Assembly (NCBI GenBank): GCA_017550145.1
Contig: JAFZQG010000004.1
Location: 1 to 64,000, forward strand
Length of the DNA: 64,000 bases
Source: Erysipelotrichaceae bacterium
GTDB taxonomy: Bacteria; Bacillota_I; Bacilli_A; Erysipelotrichales; Erysipelotrichaceae
Direction of reading: 5' to 3'
Shown: piece by piece, positions 43,524 through 52,669 of the stretch
How the letters are laid out: each line of letters begins with the position of its first letter
Numbering within the stretch: the first letter of the stretch is position 1
Program-made: the position numbers and the translations under genes
Notes under the pieces: generated by a model
What the model saw: only the letters and a program-made list of their open reading frames with translations
Databases searched by the model: none
Told to the model about the DNA's origin: nothing

Positions 43524-44747
43524 ATGTTTAAATCTATTAAAGAAAACATCGAACCAAACAGAAAACTTCGCATCGCGGAAATAGCGATTATCATTTTACT
43601 GTTTACTGCGACATTTTTTTCATTTGCGCTCGGATTAAATAAGATCAATTCCTTTTCCGGCAATACCACTTATGTCGGTACCGTTGAACTACAAAGACAG
43701 TTTGATGAAGAAGACTATGATGAGGATTCTACGATCTGTGATGTCATCTACCAGAAAGATGATAAGTCACTGATCGTTTCCTATCCTTATGAAGAATATA
43801 TAAAACTGGAAAACGTATCCATAACCGCTTATGAATACCTGACTGATAATGGCATCAGCCTCTGTTTTGAACACGATAATCCTTCTAGTGAAGAAATAGC
43901 TTCTGTCTACCGTCAGGTCATGGCTGATCGGACAGCTGCACTGTTTAATATCTCGATTGTCTCGTTTATCCTTGGCATCTCTTTACTGATCGTGCTCTTA
44001 TGTTCAAAATACTTCACGACCTATGAGAAGTGCTGGTTCTTATCGATCATAATCCTTTCGGCGATCTTTGCGATCCTCTTCCCGGAAGAAAGTGCAAATG
44101 GTGTCAATGGCATCGTGATCATGTTCCTGTACCTGCTGGATATCATTCTCAATATTCTCTGTGAACTGCTGATATCCAAACAGTCGCGATACAACTTCCT
44201 GGTTTCCGTAGGTGTTGAAATAACCGAGATCATCATCTGTATCGTTCTGATGTACCGCTTCGCGACAATGGTCGTTACATTGTTCTTCTGGTTACCGATC
44301 GACATCTTGAGTTTCATTAACTGGACCAAACACATCGACGACGATCAGAAAGAACTGACTGAAGTAAGAAAGCTCAAAGGTTATCAGGAAGTTCTGGTTA
44401 TTGTCGGTATCGCTGTATGGACTCTGGTGGTAGGTTATTTCATCAGCGGATTGAACATTCAGACCGATTTCTTCAATAACCGTTCATTAGAAACATTAGT
44501 CGTCTATATCGATGCCTGTGCTTCCGCTGTGGGTATCGCCAACGGACTGTTTATCTTCTTCCGCTTAAGAGAACAGTGGATCGCCTGGTATGTGTGTGCT
44601 GCCTTGGAGTCCATCATCAATATCCTCTCGGGACAGTATGTCCTGCTGATCCTGAAACTGGGTTATTTCACCAATACGACCTACGGCTATATCAAGTGGA
44701 GCAGGTATATAAAACAGCACAGTACAACAAAAGAATCGGTATTTTGA
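43524..44747 (+). CDS. PnuC-like transporter with extra N-terminal membrane region
   Basis: 407 residues; PnuC proteins are about 230. The C-terminal half (about 190-400) has PnuC features: FWLPIDILSFINWTKHID and LREQWIAWYVCAALESI...TYGYIKWSRYIK. PnuC moves nicotinamide riboside, thiamine or riboflavin by facilitated diffusion. The N-terminal extension has two or more membrane helices with an extracytoplasmic acidic loop. No NAD kinase gene or riboswitch is seen nearby. No ribosome site precedes the ATG at 43524; a TTG at 43515 is an alternative. Confidence 0.75.
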   Translation: MFKSIKENIEPNRKLRIAEIAIIILLFTATFFSFALGLNKINSFSGNTTYVGTVELQRQFDEEDYDEDSTICDVIYQKDDKSLIVSYPYEEYIKLENVSITAYEYLTDNGISLCFEHDNPSSEEIASVYRQVMADRTAALFNISIVSFILGISLLIVLLCSKYFTTYEKCWFLSIIILSAIFAILFPEESANGVNGIVIMFLYLLDIILNILCELLISKQSRYNFLVSVGVEITEIIICIVLMYRFATMVVTLFFWLPIDILSFINWTKHIDDDQKELTEVRKLKGYQEVLVIVGIAVWTLVVGYFISGLNIQTDFFNNRSLETLVVYIDACASAVGIANGLFIFFRLREQWIAWYVCAALESIINILSGQYVLLILKLGYFTNTTYGYIKWSRYIKQHSTTKESVF

Positions 44748-44772
44748 TTTAGAACAGAGATACTAATATAAT
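44744..44772 (+). promoter_or_regulatory. Promoter of efp
   Basis: TTGATT (44744-44749), exactly 17 bp, TATAAT (44767-44772). The -35 overlaps the stop of the PnuC-like gene. The leader carries AGGAGA at 44785-44790. Confidence 0.75.
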
Positions 44773-44798
44773 AGATTTATTGATAGGAGAATTATTAT

Positions 44799-45356
44799 AT
44801 GGCAATTGAAGCAGGAGATTTTAGAACCGGATTAACCGTTATGGTCGATGGTGACCCTTGGCAGGTCATTGAATTCATGCATGTAAAGCCGGGCAAAGGC
44901 GCCGCTATCTTAAAAACAAAAATGAAGAACCTCAAGACTGGTTCTACACAGGAAAGAAACTTCAACGCGTCAACGAAGTTTGAACCGGCAATGATTGAAA
45001 AGAAGAAGGCTCAGTATTCTTATTCAGCTGATTCCACTTATTACTTCATGGATCAGGAAACATATGAAACTCATGAATTAAGTGAGGAACAGCTCGGTTT
45101 CAACAAGTACTTCCTTATCGAAGGCTGCGAAATCATGCTGATGTTCTTCGAAGGAAACGTACTGGATGTTTCTTTACCGGCCAGCGTTGAACTGACAGTT
45201 ACGGAAACCACTCCGGCCATCAAAGGTGCACCTTCAACTCAGACCAAGGATGCCGTTCTGGAAACAGGACTGACAACCAGAGTTCCGCAGTTCATTGAAC
45301 AGGGTGAAAAGATTATCGTTTCCACACTTGATGGAAAATACTCAGGGAGAGCTTAA
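44799..45356 (+). CDS. efp: Elongation factor P
   Basis: 185 residues, three OB-type beta domains, full length. The first-domain tip VKPGKGAA carries the Lys that enters the ribosome to help polyproline synthesis; it is modified in many bacteria. Domain 2 (about 65-127) and domain 3 (about 128-185, ending TLDGKYSGRA) match the family. A good ribosome site and promoter precede it. The terminator at 45348-45367 overlaps its stop codon. Confidence 0.97.
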   Translation: MAIEAGDFRTGLTVMVDGDPWQVIEFMHVKPGKGAAILKTKMKNLKTGSTQERNFNASTKFEPAMIEKKKAQYSYSADSTYYFMDQETYETHELSEEQLGFNKYFLIEGCEIMLMFFEGNVLDVSLPASVELTVTETTPAIKGAPSTQTKDAVLETGLTTRVPQFIEQGEKIIVSTLDGKYSGRA

Positions 45357-45367
45357 CAGCTCTTTTT
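45348..45367 (+). terminator. Terminator overlapping the efp stop
   Basis: Stem AGAGCT / AGCTCT with TAAC loop, then TTTTC. It ends only 5 nt before the SDR start codon, so transcription of the SDR gene may depend on read-through. Confidence 0.6.
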
Positions 45368-45372
45368 CTGAT

Positions 45373-46119
45373 ATGAACAGAACTGTTCTTGTTACCGGTG
45401 GTGCTACAGGAATCGGTAAAGCAATTGTCCGCGAACTTGCTGCCAACGGTTATGATATCGCCTTTACTTATCTGAACTCTGAGAAGCAGGCTCTTGAATT
45501 ACAGAAAGAGATAACTGATACATATAAGGTAAAGTGTCTGACATTTAAGACTGATGTCTCAAATGAAGATGAAGTAGATAAAACGATTACTGCTATCGAA
45601 AACGAATTAGGAAATATCGATATCCTGATCAATAATGCCGCTATCGATTTATCCAATTTATATCATCTTAAAACCGCCGAAGAATTCCGCAGGACACTGG
45701 ATGTGAATGTCGTAGGTGCCTATAACTGCTGCAAGCGAGTAGCTGATAAGATGATGGAAAAACAGTATGGCAGGATCATCAATATCTCTTCCACCAACGG
45801 TATGAATACCTATTATCCGATGAGCTTCGACTATGACGCTTCCAAAGCCGCACTCAATTCTCTGACTCACGATCTGGCTGTGCAGTACGCTCCATACATC
45901 CATGTGAATGCGATTGCTCCGGGCTTCATCGGAACCGAAAAAGAACTCGACGGTTATGACGAAGAGTTCCTTAAAGAAGAGACCGATAAGATTTTATTAA
46001 AGCGTTACGGCAAGCCTGAAGAGGTTGCCAGACTGGTCAGATTCCTGATCAGCGATGACGCCGATTATATAAACAACAGTATTATCCGCATTGACGGCGG
46101 ACAGACAGGAAGTTATTAA
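45373..46119 (+). CDS. Short-chain dehydrogenase/reductase
   Basis: 248 residues. NAD(P) loop TGGATGIGK (residues 8-16), NNAA at 87-90, catalytic S140 and YDASK with Y154 and K158. It looks like FabG or glucose/sorbose dehydrogenase relatives; the substrate is unknown. The start at ATG 45373 follows the efp terminator with no ribosome site. Confidence 0.87.
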   Translation: MNRTVLVTGGATGIGKAIVRELAANGYDIAFTYLNSEKQALELQKEITDTYKVKCLTFKTDVSNEDEVDKTITAIENELGNIDILINNAAIDLSNLYHLKTAEEFRRTLDVNVVGAYNCCKRVADKMMEKQYGRIINISSTNGMNTYYPMSFDYDASKAALNSLTHDLAVQYAPYIHVNAIAPGFIGTEKELDGYDEEFLKEETDKILLKRYGKPEEVARLVRFLISDDADYINNSIIRIDGGQTGSY

Positions 46120-47369
46120 ACTTCCTTTATTTTATTCAGAGCTGACAAGATCGAAAGCTTTCCGTATTCCTCAGACATACCGCCCTGGAGATATAAGGTA
46201 TACGGTTCAATGACCGGTGCATCCGCGCTGAGCTCGATCGTAGAGCCCTGAGTAAAAGCACCACAGGCCATTACTTCATCAAATGGATAACCCGGCATCG
46301 GAGCCGGTAAGACTTTCACAAACGAATCAACCGGTGAAGATTCCTGGATACCCTGAGTAAAGCGGACCAGTTTCTCTTCACTACCCAGTTCAACGGTCTG
46401 AATGATATCAGTCCGTTTTTCATTATATTTAGGAGAAACATTCCTGTATCCCAGTTTCTCTAACATATATGCCGAAAAGACCGCTGTCTTCAAAGCACTC
46501 TTGACCGCATTTGGTGCCATAAACAGGCCTTTAAAGAAAGAGTTGTTCAGATTGAAGTTGGCACCCTGTTGTTTACCGATACCCGGAGCTGTCAGTCTTT
46601 CCGCCACCATATAGATCAGGTCTTTTCTGCCGGCAACATATCCACCGGTCGGTACGATCCCTCCGCCCAGATTCTTCATCAGAGAACCTACAGTGATATT
46701 CGCTCCAACATGTCCGGGTTCTCTTTCTTCCACGAGTTCCCCATAACAGTTGTCGACCATGATTATTACTTCGTCATTAACTTCTCTGATTCTCTTAATC
46801 AGTTCTTCGATCTGAGAAATCATTAATGACGGTCTTGAAGAGTAACCTCTGGATCTCTGTATTTCGACCAGTCGGACATTCTTTTCTTTTAATCTATTTA
46901 TGATCTTTTCCGTATCAAATTCATTATCCTTGAGATCGATCTGTTCGTATTTAACGCCATGAGCTTTTAATGATTGCGATGATTCACCATAGATACCGAT
47001 CATTTCCTGTAACGAATCATAAGGTGTTCCCGTTAAAGAGATCATCGTATCGCCATGTTTAAGTAAAGCCGAAAAAACAAGATACAGGGCATTGGTTCCG
47101 CTCATGATCTGCGGTCTGACTAAGGCATCTTCACATCCTAATACTTCCGCAAAGATCTTTTCCAGCTTATCTCTGCCACTGTCAAAATTACCGTACCCGT
47201 TGATATCCGCAAAATCGGAATAGGATACATTATTCCTGATGAAAGCCGAAAGGATCCGATCCGAATTAGCTAAGGCAATTTTATCGATCCCTTCATATAT
47301 CTCTTTCAGATCCTTATCTGATTCTTTAGCTATTCTTAATAATTCTTTATCGATGTTTTCAATAATCAT
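46116..47369 (-). CDS. ynbB: YnbB-type PLP lyase (methionine gamma-lyase/aluminium-resistance family)
   Basis: 417 residues, fold-type I PLP enzyme. MSGTNALYLVFSALLKHGD, IIMVDNCYGELVE (Asp at the PLP pyridine site) and GSLMKNLGGGIVPTGGY (PLP Lys) match the YnbB family, annotated as methionine-gamma-lyase-like or aluminium resistance. The true substrate is unknown. It overlaps the end of the SDR gene by 4 bp and diverges from the MBL RNase gene. Confidence 0.88.
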   Translation of the reverse strand: MIIENIDKELLRIAKESDKDLKEIYEGIDKIALANSDRILSAFIRNNVSYSDFADINGYGNFDSGRDKLEKIFAEVLGCEDALVRPQIMSGTNALYLVFSALLKHGDTMISLTGTPYDSLQEMIGIYGESSQSLKAHGVKYEQIDLKDNEFDTEKIINRLKEKNVRLVEIQRSRGYSSRPSLMISQIEELIKRIREVNDEVIIMVDNCYGELVEEREPGHVGANITVGSLMKNLGGGIVPTGGYVAGRKDLIYMVAERLTAPGIGKQQGANFNLNNSFFKGLFMAPNAVKSALKTAVFSAYMLEKLGYRNVSPKYNEKRTDIIQTVELGSEEKLVRFTQGIQESSPVDSFVKVLPAPMPGYPFDEVMACGAFTQGSTIELSADAPVIEPYTLYLQGGMSEEYGKLSILSALNKIKEV

Positions 47370-47456
47370 GACTTTTCTCTCTTTTATCTGTTACTTAATA
47401 ATATTATCACTATTTGTGAAAGGGTATAATTTAAGTGAAGACGGAGAACAGATAAT

Positions 47457-49091
47457 ATGAAACTATACTTTATCGGAGCTGATCATGAAGTAACGGGAAG
47501 CTGTCACGTGATCGAAATTCAGGGAAGATATATCATGCTGGACTGTGGTATGGAACAGGGAAAGGATGTCTTTGTGAACGAAGATCTTCCTGTCAAACCT
47601 TCACAGATCGATGCAGTCTTGCTTTCTCATGCCCACATTGACCACTCGGGTCTTTTACCTAAACTTTATGCGGATGGCTTCAATGGAAAGATCTGGTGCA
47701 CCGAAGCAACCAGACAGCTGTGTGAGATCATGCTGCTGGATTCGGCACACATTCAGGAATCGGAAGCCGAATGGAATAACCGCAAGAATAAAAGAAGCGG
47801 CAGAAAACAGGTCAAGCCTTTATACACCGTATATAATGCTCAGGATTGCATGAACTGTTTTGAAACGGTTGAATACGGAGAAACATTTACACCTGTTGAA
47901 GGTGTGGAAGCCAGATACGAAGACGGCGGACATATTCTCGGCAGTGCGATAACTTATCTGACTCTTGAAGAAAACAGCAAAAAGAAGACACTGGCCTATA
48001 CCGGAGACTTAGGCAATACCGGCATGCCGATAGTAAATGATCCGACAGATAGAGAAACAAGTGATTATGTGATCACTGAATGTACATACGGAGACCGTCT
48101 TCATAATAAAATCGAAGATCCGCTTACCCAGTTAAGCAAGATCATGGACACCACCTTCACAAGAGGAGGAAATGTCGTCATTCCGGCTTTTGCGGTCGGC
48201 AGGACCCAGGAGATCCTGTATTTTGTCAGAGAGATCCTGGAAAGAAAGATGCTTGAATATACAGATTTTGATGTCTATGTGGACTCTCCGATGGCTGTTG
48301 AAGCAACCGAGATCTTTGCGGATAATACCTTCGGTTACTATGATGAGGAAGCGATGAAGATCCTCAAAGCCGGTGGACATCCGCTCGTCATACCTAACCT
48401 TAAAGTAACCGTCAGTACCGAGGACTCCAAAAAGATCAATCTCTCCGAAAGACCGTCTTTGATCATCTCCGCTTCGGGAATGTGTTCGGATGGACGTATC
48501 AAACATCACCTCAAACATAACTTATGGAGACCTGAATGTACGATCGCTCTGGCCGGATATCAGGCTGAAGGAACGCTGGGAAGAAAACTTGCTGATGGCG
48601 AAGAAGATGTCAGGATCTTCGGTGAAGATATTCATGTTGCTGCAGAAATCGTTCAGCTTCAGGATGTCAGTGCCCACGCAGATAAAAACGGTCTGATCAG
48701 CTGGCTGACAGATAATCCAGATAAACCGGATATGATCTTTGCGGTACATGGAAATGATGAAGTATGTTCATCGTATGCAGAACTGTTAAATAACGATTAC
48801 GGATATAATGTCTCGGCTCCATATACCGGATATATCTTTGATCTGTTAAAAAATGAATACATTTCTGATGAGGCTCCGGATAAAGTTCTTACTCCTAAAG
48901 AAAAACAGGAAAAGATCAGGGAAGACATCAACAGAGAACAGGATACCTATACCCAGAACAAGTATTACAACGAACTGATGGAAAAAGGACAGAAGCTGAT
49001 CCGTCTGATCGAAAAAAGAAAAGATGCCCGCAACAGCGAGCTCAAGAAGTTCCTTAAGGAAGTCGATAAACTGGTGGACAGATGGGATTAG
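47457..49091 (+). CDS. MBL-fold/beta-CASP RNase
   Basis: 544 residues. HAHIDHSG is the metallo-beta-lactamase metal motif, with YTGDLGN and later HADKNGL adding ligands. The beta-CASP region lies at about 195-380 (CTYGDRLH, PAFAVGRTQEIL, SASGMCSDGR). The C-terminal stretch is charged and helical, possibly oligomerising. Such enzymes are CPSF73/KH-less RNase J-like nucleases that process or degrade RNA. A TATAAT at 47425-47430 and GGAGAA form a standard start. Confidence 0.9.
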   Translation: MKLYFIGADHEVTGSCHVIEIQGRYIMLDCGMEQGKDVFVNEDLPVKPSQIDAVLLSHAHIDHSGLLPKLYADGFNGKIWCTEATRQLCEIMLLDSAHIQESEAEWNNRKNKRSGRKQVKPLYTVYNAQDCMNCFETVEYGETFTPVEGVEARYEDGGHILGSAITYLTLEENSKKKTLAYTGDLGNTGMPIVNDPTDRETSDYVITECTYGDRLHNKIEDPLTQLSKIMDTTFTRGGNVVIPAFAVGRTQEILYFVREILERKMLEYTDFDVYVDSPMAVEATEIFADNTFGYYDEEAMKILKAGGHPLVIPNLKVTVSTEDSKKINLSERPSLIISASGMCSDGRIKHHLKHNLWRPECTIALAGYQAEGTLGRKLADGEEDVRIFGEDIHVAAEIVQLQDVSAHADKNGLISWLTDNPDKPDMIFAVHGNDEVCSSYAELLNNDYGYNVSAPYTGYIFDLLKNEYISDEAPDKVLTPKEKQEKIREDINREQDTYTQNKYYNELMEKGQKLIRLIEKRKDARNSELKKFLKEVDKLVDRWD

Positions 49092-49126
49092 TCTGTCAGC
49101 TTATGGCATAGCAAAATATTAAATTA

Positions 49127-49132
49127 TATAAT
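49127..49132 (+). promoter_or_regulatory. -10 box giving a leaderless start for the YwaF-like gene
   Basis: TATAAT, then 7 nt, then ATG at 49140, with no ribosome site. ATGGCA at 49103-49108 may be a weak -35 at 18 bp. Confidence 0.55.
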
Positions 49133-49139
49133 TCTGTTA

Positions 49140-49874
49140 ATGAAGATAATATATAAAATATTCCCCAAGGATCTGAAGATCACGCTCTTCGGTATCGGGT
49201 GGTGGTTCTATACCATACTTACAGCCTTAACGCTGTTTATAGTTTCCTACATCGGAAACAGGTTTTTAAATTATGATCAGCGCCTGAGAATGATCCTGAT
49301 CATCAGTATCATCGAATTCATAATTATGCGTATCTACAAGTATTCGCTCAAGTATATCCGTTCTGATTACAACTACTACAACGAACTGCCTTGTTATCTG
49401 TGCAACCAGTCGACGATCTTATGCATCATCGCCTCAATGTTCAATAACACGCACATCATGGCCTTCTGCATCATTATCGGTACCTTGGGTGCTGTGCTGG
49501 CTTTTGTCCTGCCTGACAGCTACAACAAGGATCAGCCTTTCTATTCCGCTCAGGCTGTTGGTTTTTACGGTTACCATGGCTTACTGATCGTAACGTGTCT
49601 GAGTTTCTATACTCTCAATGTCTATACACCCGATCTTAAAGATGCTCTATGGAATATGTTTATGATCTTTTTCCTGGCCTGTCTGGCCCACGTTATAAAT
49701 GTCTTTCTGATAAAGACCGGTCTCAATCCAAAAGCCAATTATGTCTATACCGTTTATCCCGATAACGGTTTTCTTAAGATGTTATATAAACTGAATCCTC
49801 ATCAGCTGATATACATGCTTCCGATCATGTTTATCTTCGGAGTGTTCTCTTTTGTATTGCTGCTTATAATGTAA
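49140..49874 (+). CDS. YwaF/TMEM164-like membrane protein
   Basis: 244 residues, six or seven membrane helices. ELPCYLCNQSTILCII and ALWNMFMIFFLACLAHVINV match the YwaF family, whose LPLHLC-like block contains conserved Cys/His. TMEM164 members act as acyltransferases in ether lipid synthesis in animals. The role in this bacterium is unknown. With two YhhN proteins also present, ether-lipid handling is a tempting but unproven link. Confidence 0.8.
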   Translation: MKIIYKIFPKDLKITLFGIGWWFYTILTALTLFIVSYIGNRFLNYDQRLRMILIISIIEFIIMRIYKYSLKYIRSDYNYYNELPCYLCNQSTILCIIASMFNNTHIMAFCIIIGTLGAVLAFVLPDSYNKDQPFYSAQAVGFYGYHGLLIVTCLSFYTLNVYTPDLKDALWNMFMIFFLACLAHVINVFLIKTGLNPKANYVYTVYPDNGFLKMLYKLNPHQLIYMLPIMFIFGVFSFVLLLIM

Positions 49875-49926
49875 TTTTTACAGTTTCACAGACATTTATT
49901 TTTATATCTTTTTAATCAGGTCTAAC

Positions 49927-49956
49927 AAAAATAGGTATAAATTTATACCTATTTTT
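49927..49956. terminator. Bidirectional terminator, perfect 30-base palindrome
   Basis: AAAAATAGGTATAA meets its exact complement around an AAATTT centre and ends in a T-run in both directions. It serves the YwaF-like gene and the long minus-strand operon. Confidence 0.8.
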
Positions 49957-49980
49957 TACCTACTATTCTTTTAAATCTGC

Positions 49981-50958
49981 TTAATTATAGTTCTTTAAGG
50001 TTCTTAATACCAGTTCCTTGAAACGCGGATAATCAAGTCTCATAGCCACATGGGTATTAGGCTCCTTGCCTCTGAATGGTGAACCCTCTGGTGGATCATT
50101 CCACTTCTTTGTTGAAGTTAAGTCAATATCCGCTTCGCATTTATCGGTCTGTAAGAAACGCAGATCGGTAACGGTCATACCTCTGGTCAATGTACCGTTA
50201 AGTTCAATGTCGACATGGAGGAATGCTTCCTGGATCAGGGTCGGATCGATTGCCCAGGCAACAGCACAGGCATCATGCAGACGGGCATCACCGCCTCTGG
50301 CAAAGAAATCACAGAGTTCGGCACCGAAGACTCCGGCAATGTTACCTAAGGAACGCATGCTCTCTTTGAATTCGTCGGTAACAGGACACTGTCTCGTGAG
50401 GTTGACACCGACCATATAGAGATTGATTCCGCTGTGGAATACTTTGTATGCTGCTTCGGCATCGACATAGATATTGAATTCCGCTGCCGGTGTCCAGTTT
50501 CCGGCATAAGCACCGCCGCCCATGATATACAGAGCATCGACTCGATCAACGATCCTAGGCTCTCTGTTAATGGCAGCTGCGATATTGGTTAATGGACCGG
50601 TTGCTGCTAACGTAACATGATCGGTATTCATGACGGTTTCAACGATGAAGTCGACCGCATGTTTGCTTTCAGGCTTACGGATCGGTTCGGTTACGACCGG
50701 GCCGTCAAGACCGCTCTTGCCATGAACGTTCGGAGCAGTAATCAGAGTAGTTGTGCTTGGTCCGGCATGTCCCGGATAAACAGGGATATCGGTACGGCCG
50801 ATCTTTTCCAGTACGACCAGAGCGTTTCTGGTAACGTTAGGCAGATAGCCGTTTCCGCCGACAGTCGTTACACCCAGCAGATCGAGATTCTGTGCTGCCA
50901 GCATGATCGCAAATGCGTCATCATGTCCGGGGTCACAGTCCAAAATAAACTTTTTCAT
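49981..50958 (-). CDS. Inosine/uridine-preferring nucleoside hydrolase
   Basis: 325 residues, usual length. ILDCDPGHDDAFAIM is the calcium-binding motif (D7, D9, D13, D14); IMGGGAYAGNWTPAAEFNIYVDAEAA forms the ribose site, and RLHDACAVAWAID the last ligand. It splits a nucleoside into free base and ribose. It is the last gene of the ABC transporter operon, 12 bp after a PfkB kinase, so its product ribose or related sugar is likely handled by those kinases. Confidence 0.93.
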   Translation of the reverse strand: MKKFILDCDPGHDDAFAIMLAAQNLDLLGVTTVGGNGYLPNVTRNALVVLEKIGRTDIPVYPGHAGPSTTTLITAPNVHGKSGLDGPVVTEPIRKPESKHAVDFIVETVMNTDHVTLAATGPLTNIAAAINREPRIVDRVDALYIMGGGAYAGNWTPAAEFNIYVDAEAAYKVFHSGINLYMVGVNLTRQCPVTDEFKESMRSLGNIAGVFGAELCDFFARGGDARLHDACAVAWAIDPTLIQEAFLHVDIELNGTLTRGMTVTDLRFLQTDKCEADIDLTSTKKWNDPPEGSPFRGKEPNTHVAMRLDYPRFKELVLRTLKNYN

Positions 50959-50970
50959 TGTCTTCTCCTT

Positions 50971-51948
50971 CTATTCGACAGTATTTCTTAAAGCTGTATT
51001 TTTTATAAATTCTTCGATCGTTTCCCGATCAAAGTCATAAGTCTGTTTGCCGCAGGATATCTTGTATCCCGAAACCGCATTGGCATATTTGGCGGCTTCA
51101 AAGATCTCCTTTCCTTCCAGGGTCGCGGCGATGAAGGCAGCACTGAAGCAGTCGCCTGCACCGGTCGTATTCTTTACTTCCACATCATAGGAAGGACATC
51201 TTCTCTCTTCACCGTTATTAATGACGATGAATCCTTCCTTGCCCATGCGGGCTATGACTTTATGATCCTCATCCGCAAAGTGGCGCAATGAATCTAGCCA
51301 GTTATCCTGCGGATAGAAACTTACAAATTCATCCTTGGCAGAACCGGTCAGATATTTCACATAAGGGATCGTCTTACGGATCGCTTCAACACTGATCGGA
51401 TCCAGCAGATTCAGATCACTTACTCTGGTATTGAGATCAAAGGAGGTTTCAACACCCGCCTCATAGGCGATCCTGAATACTTCCGGAAGATTTTCTCTCA
51501 TCGTTCCGTTTGTCAGCATCGTCATACCCGAAGAGTGCAGCCATGAAGCTGATCTGATCTTATCCATGTCGATCCTGCTTAGATCAAGATCGGCATAGGC
51601 CTGATCAACTCTCGGGAAACCCCAGAGATGTCTTTCGCCTTCGTTATCGATGAAAGCCAGGACATTGATCGTATTGAGTTCTTCCTTCTCTATCAGCATT
51701 CCGGTATCGACACCGAGTTCTTCCATCTTTTCTCTGATGAAACGTCCCCCGAAGTCTTTACCGATCGTGCCCAGGAAAGCCGTATCCACGCCAAGTCTGC
51801 TTAACGAAGCGATGGTACCGCCACTGGTTCCGCCTAAGCTCATGCGGTAAGGCATCTCTTTGGCGCTGTTTGAAAGAAGATCTTCAAGTCTGATGTGGAT
51901 GTCTACACAGGCATCCCCGATAACTATAACTTTATTGAAGCCCTCAGG
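50971..51948 (-). CDS. PfkB-family sugar kinase B
   Basis: 325 residues from the ATG at 51948. The stop of the upstream gene overlaps this ATG, which fits coupling; GAGG lies 9 nt before it. PfkB N-terminal VIGDACVDIHIRL, GGTSGGTIASLSRLG and the C-terminal catalytic NTTGAGDCFSAAF with the base Asp are all present. The acceptor is unknown; ribokinase-like phosphorylation of the sugar freed by the nucleoside hydrolase is the simplest idea. It differs clearly from kinase A at 55848-56858. Confidence 0.88.
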   Translation of the reverse strand, partial: PEGFNKVIVIGDACVDIHIRLEDLLSNSAKEMPYRMSLGGTSGGTIASLSRLGVDTAFLGTIGKDFGGRFIREKMEELGVDTGMLIEKEELNTINVLAFIDNEGERHLWGFPRVDQAYADLDLSRIDMDKIRSASWLHSSGMTMLTNGTMRENLPEVFRIAYEAGVETSFDLNTRVSDLNLLDPISVEAIRKTIPYVKYLTGSAKDEFVSFYPQDNWLDSLRHFADEDHKVIARMGKEGFIVINNGEERRCPSYDVEVKNTTGAGDCFSAAFIAATLEGKEIFEAAKYANAVSGYKISCGKQTYDFDRETIEEFIKNTALRNTVE

Positions 51949-52657
51949 CATTGCGGGCTGCCTCGACAAACTCCCAGATCTTGACCGGATCCTTGACTCT
52001 GCCCGTGATCTCCTGCAGGAACTTCGGGTAAGTCGTCAGTGTGCAGCTGTCGACACCGTACGGATGAGTCTGATGGATAGCTTCCGCAACATTTTCCGCA
52101 CATAAGCCTCCGGCAATGATGCATTTGACATCAGTTGATTCAATGATCCTTCTGTCGATCTCCCTGTCATGAGTAATACCGGTAGCACCGATGCCGATCG
52201 TGCTGTCCGGATCCTTGGTGTCGATGAGGAAGAAATCAGTCGTTGCCTCATAGGCTCTGATCAGTTCCAGAACGACAGGCCACTGTTCCTCGACCGGAAT
52301 ACCGGAATAGACAGGGATCGCCTGCATGATCTTCAGATTAGGGAATTCATCTCTGATCCTCTGCACGCCTTCCGGAGAGATATCTCTGATATCACCGGAT
52401 AGATGATAGACATCCGGTTCGAATAAGTGTAAGTCGTTGATGATCTCATCCACATCGGTGGCGATCGTCAATCCTACCTTCACAACGCTGTCAGGTAAGG
52501 CATCAAAGAATTCCTTGGCCTGTGCACAGTTTTTCTGATGAGGCAGATGTGCCACTTCACCGAAACCGCAGCCGATATGATCGACACCTAATGCTGCCGC
52601 AATCTGGGCATCCTTGATCTTCTCGCATCCATAGATCTGTGTAATTACTTTTGCCAT
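51944..52657 (-). CDS. PRAI/TrpF-like TIM-barrel protein
   Basis: 237 residues. The start ITQIYGCEKIKDAQIAAALGVDHIGCGF and the end CIIAGGLCAENVAEAI...GVDSCT follow the phosphoribosylanthranilate-isomerase pattern, including phosphate-binding Gly-rich loops. No other trp genes are present. Between sugar kinases and isomerases, it more likely acts on a phosphorylated sugar than in tryptophan synthesis. The true reaction is unknown. Confidence 0.72.
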   Translation of the reverse strand: MAKVITQIYGCEKIKDAQIAAALGVDHIGCGFGEVAHLPHQKNCAQAKEFFDALPDSVVKVGLTIATDVDEIINDLHLFEPDVYHLSGDIRDISPEGVQRIRDEFPNLKIMQAIPVYSGIPVEEQWPVVLELIRAYEATTDFFLIDTKDPDSTIGIGATGITHDREIDRRIIESTDVKCIIAGGLCAENVAEAIHQTHPYGVDSCTLTTYPKFLQEITGRVKDPVKIWEFVEAARNA

Positions 52658-52669
52658 AATGTTTCCTCT

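Noticed and set aside
51944..52657. TrpF of tryptophan synthesis
   Set aside because: No trp genes nearby and located inside a sugar/nucleoside operon; kept as a PRAI-like protein only.
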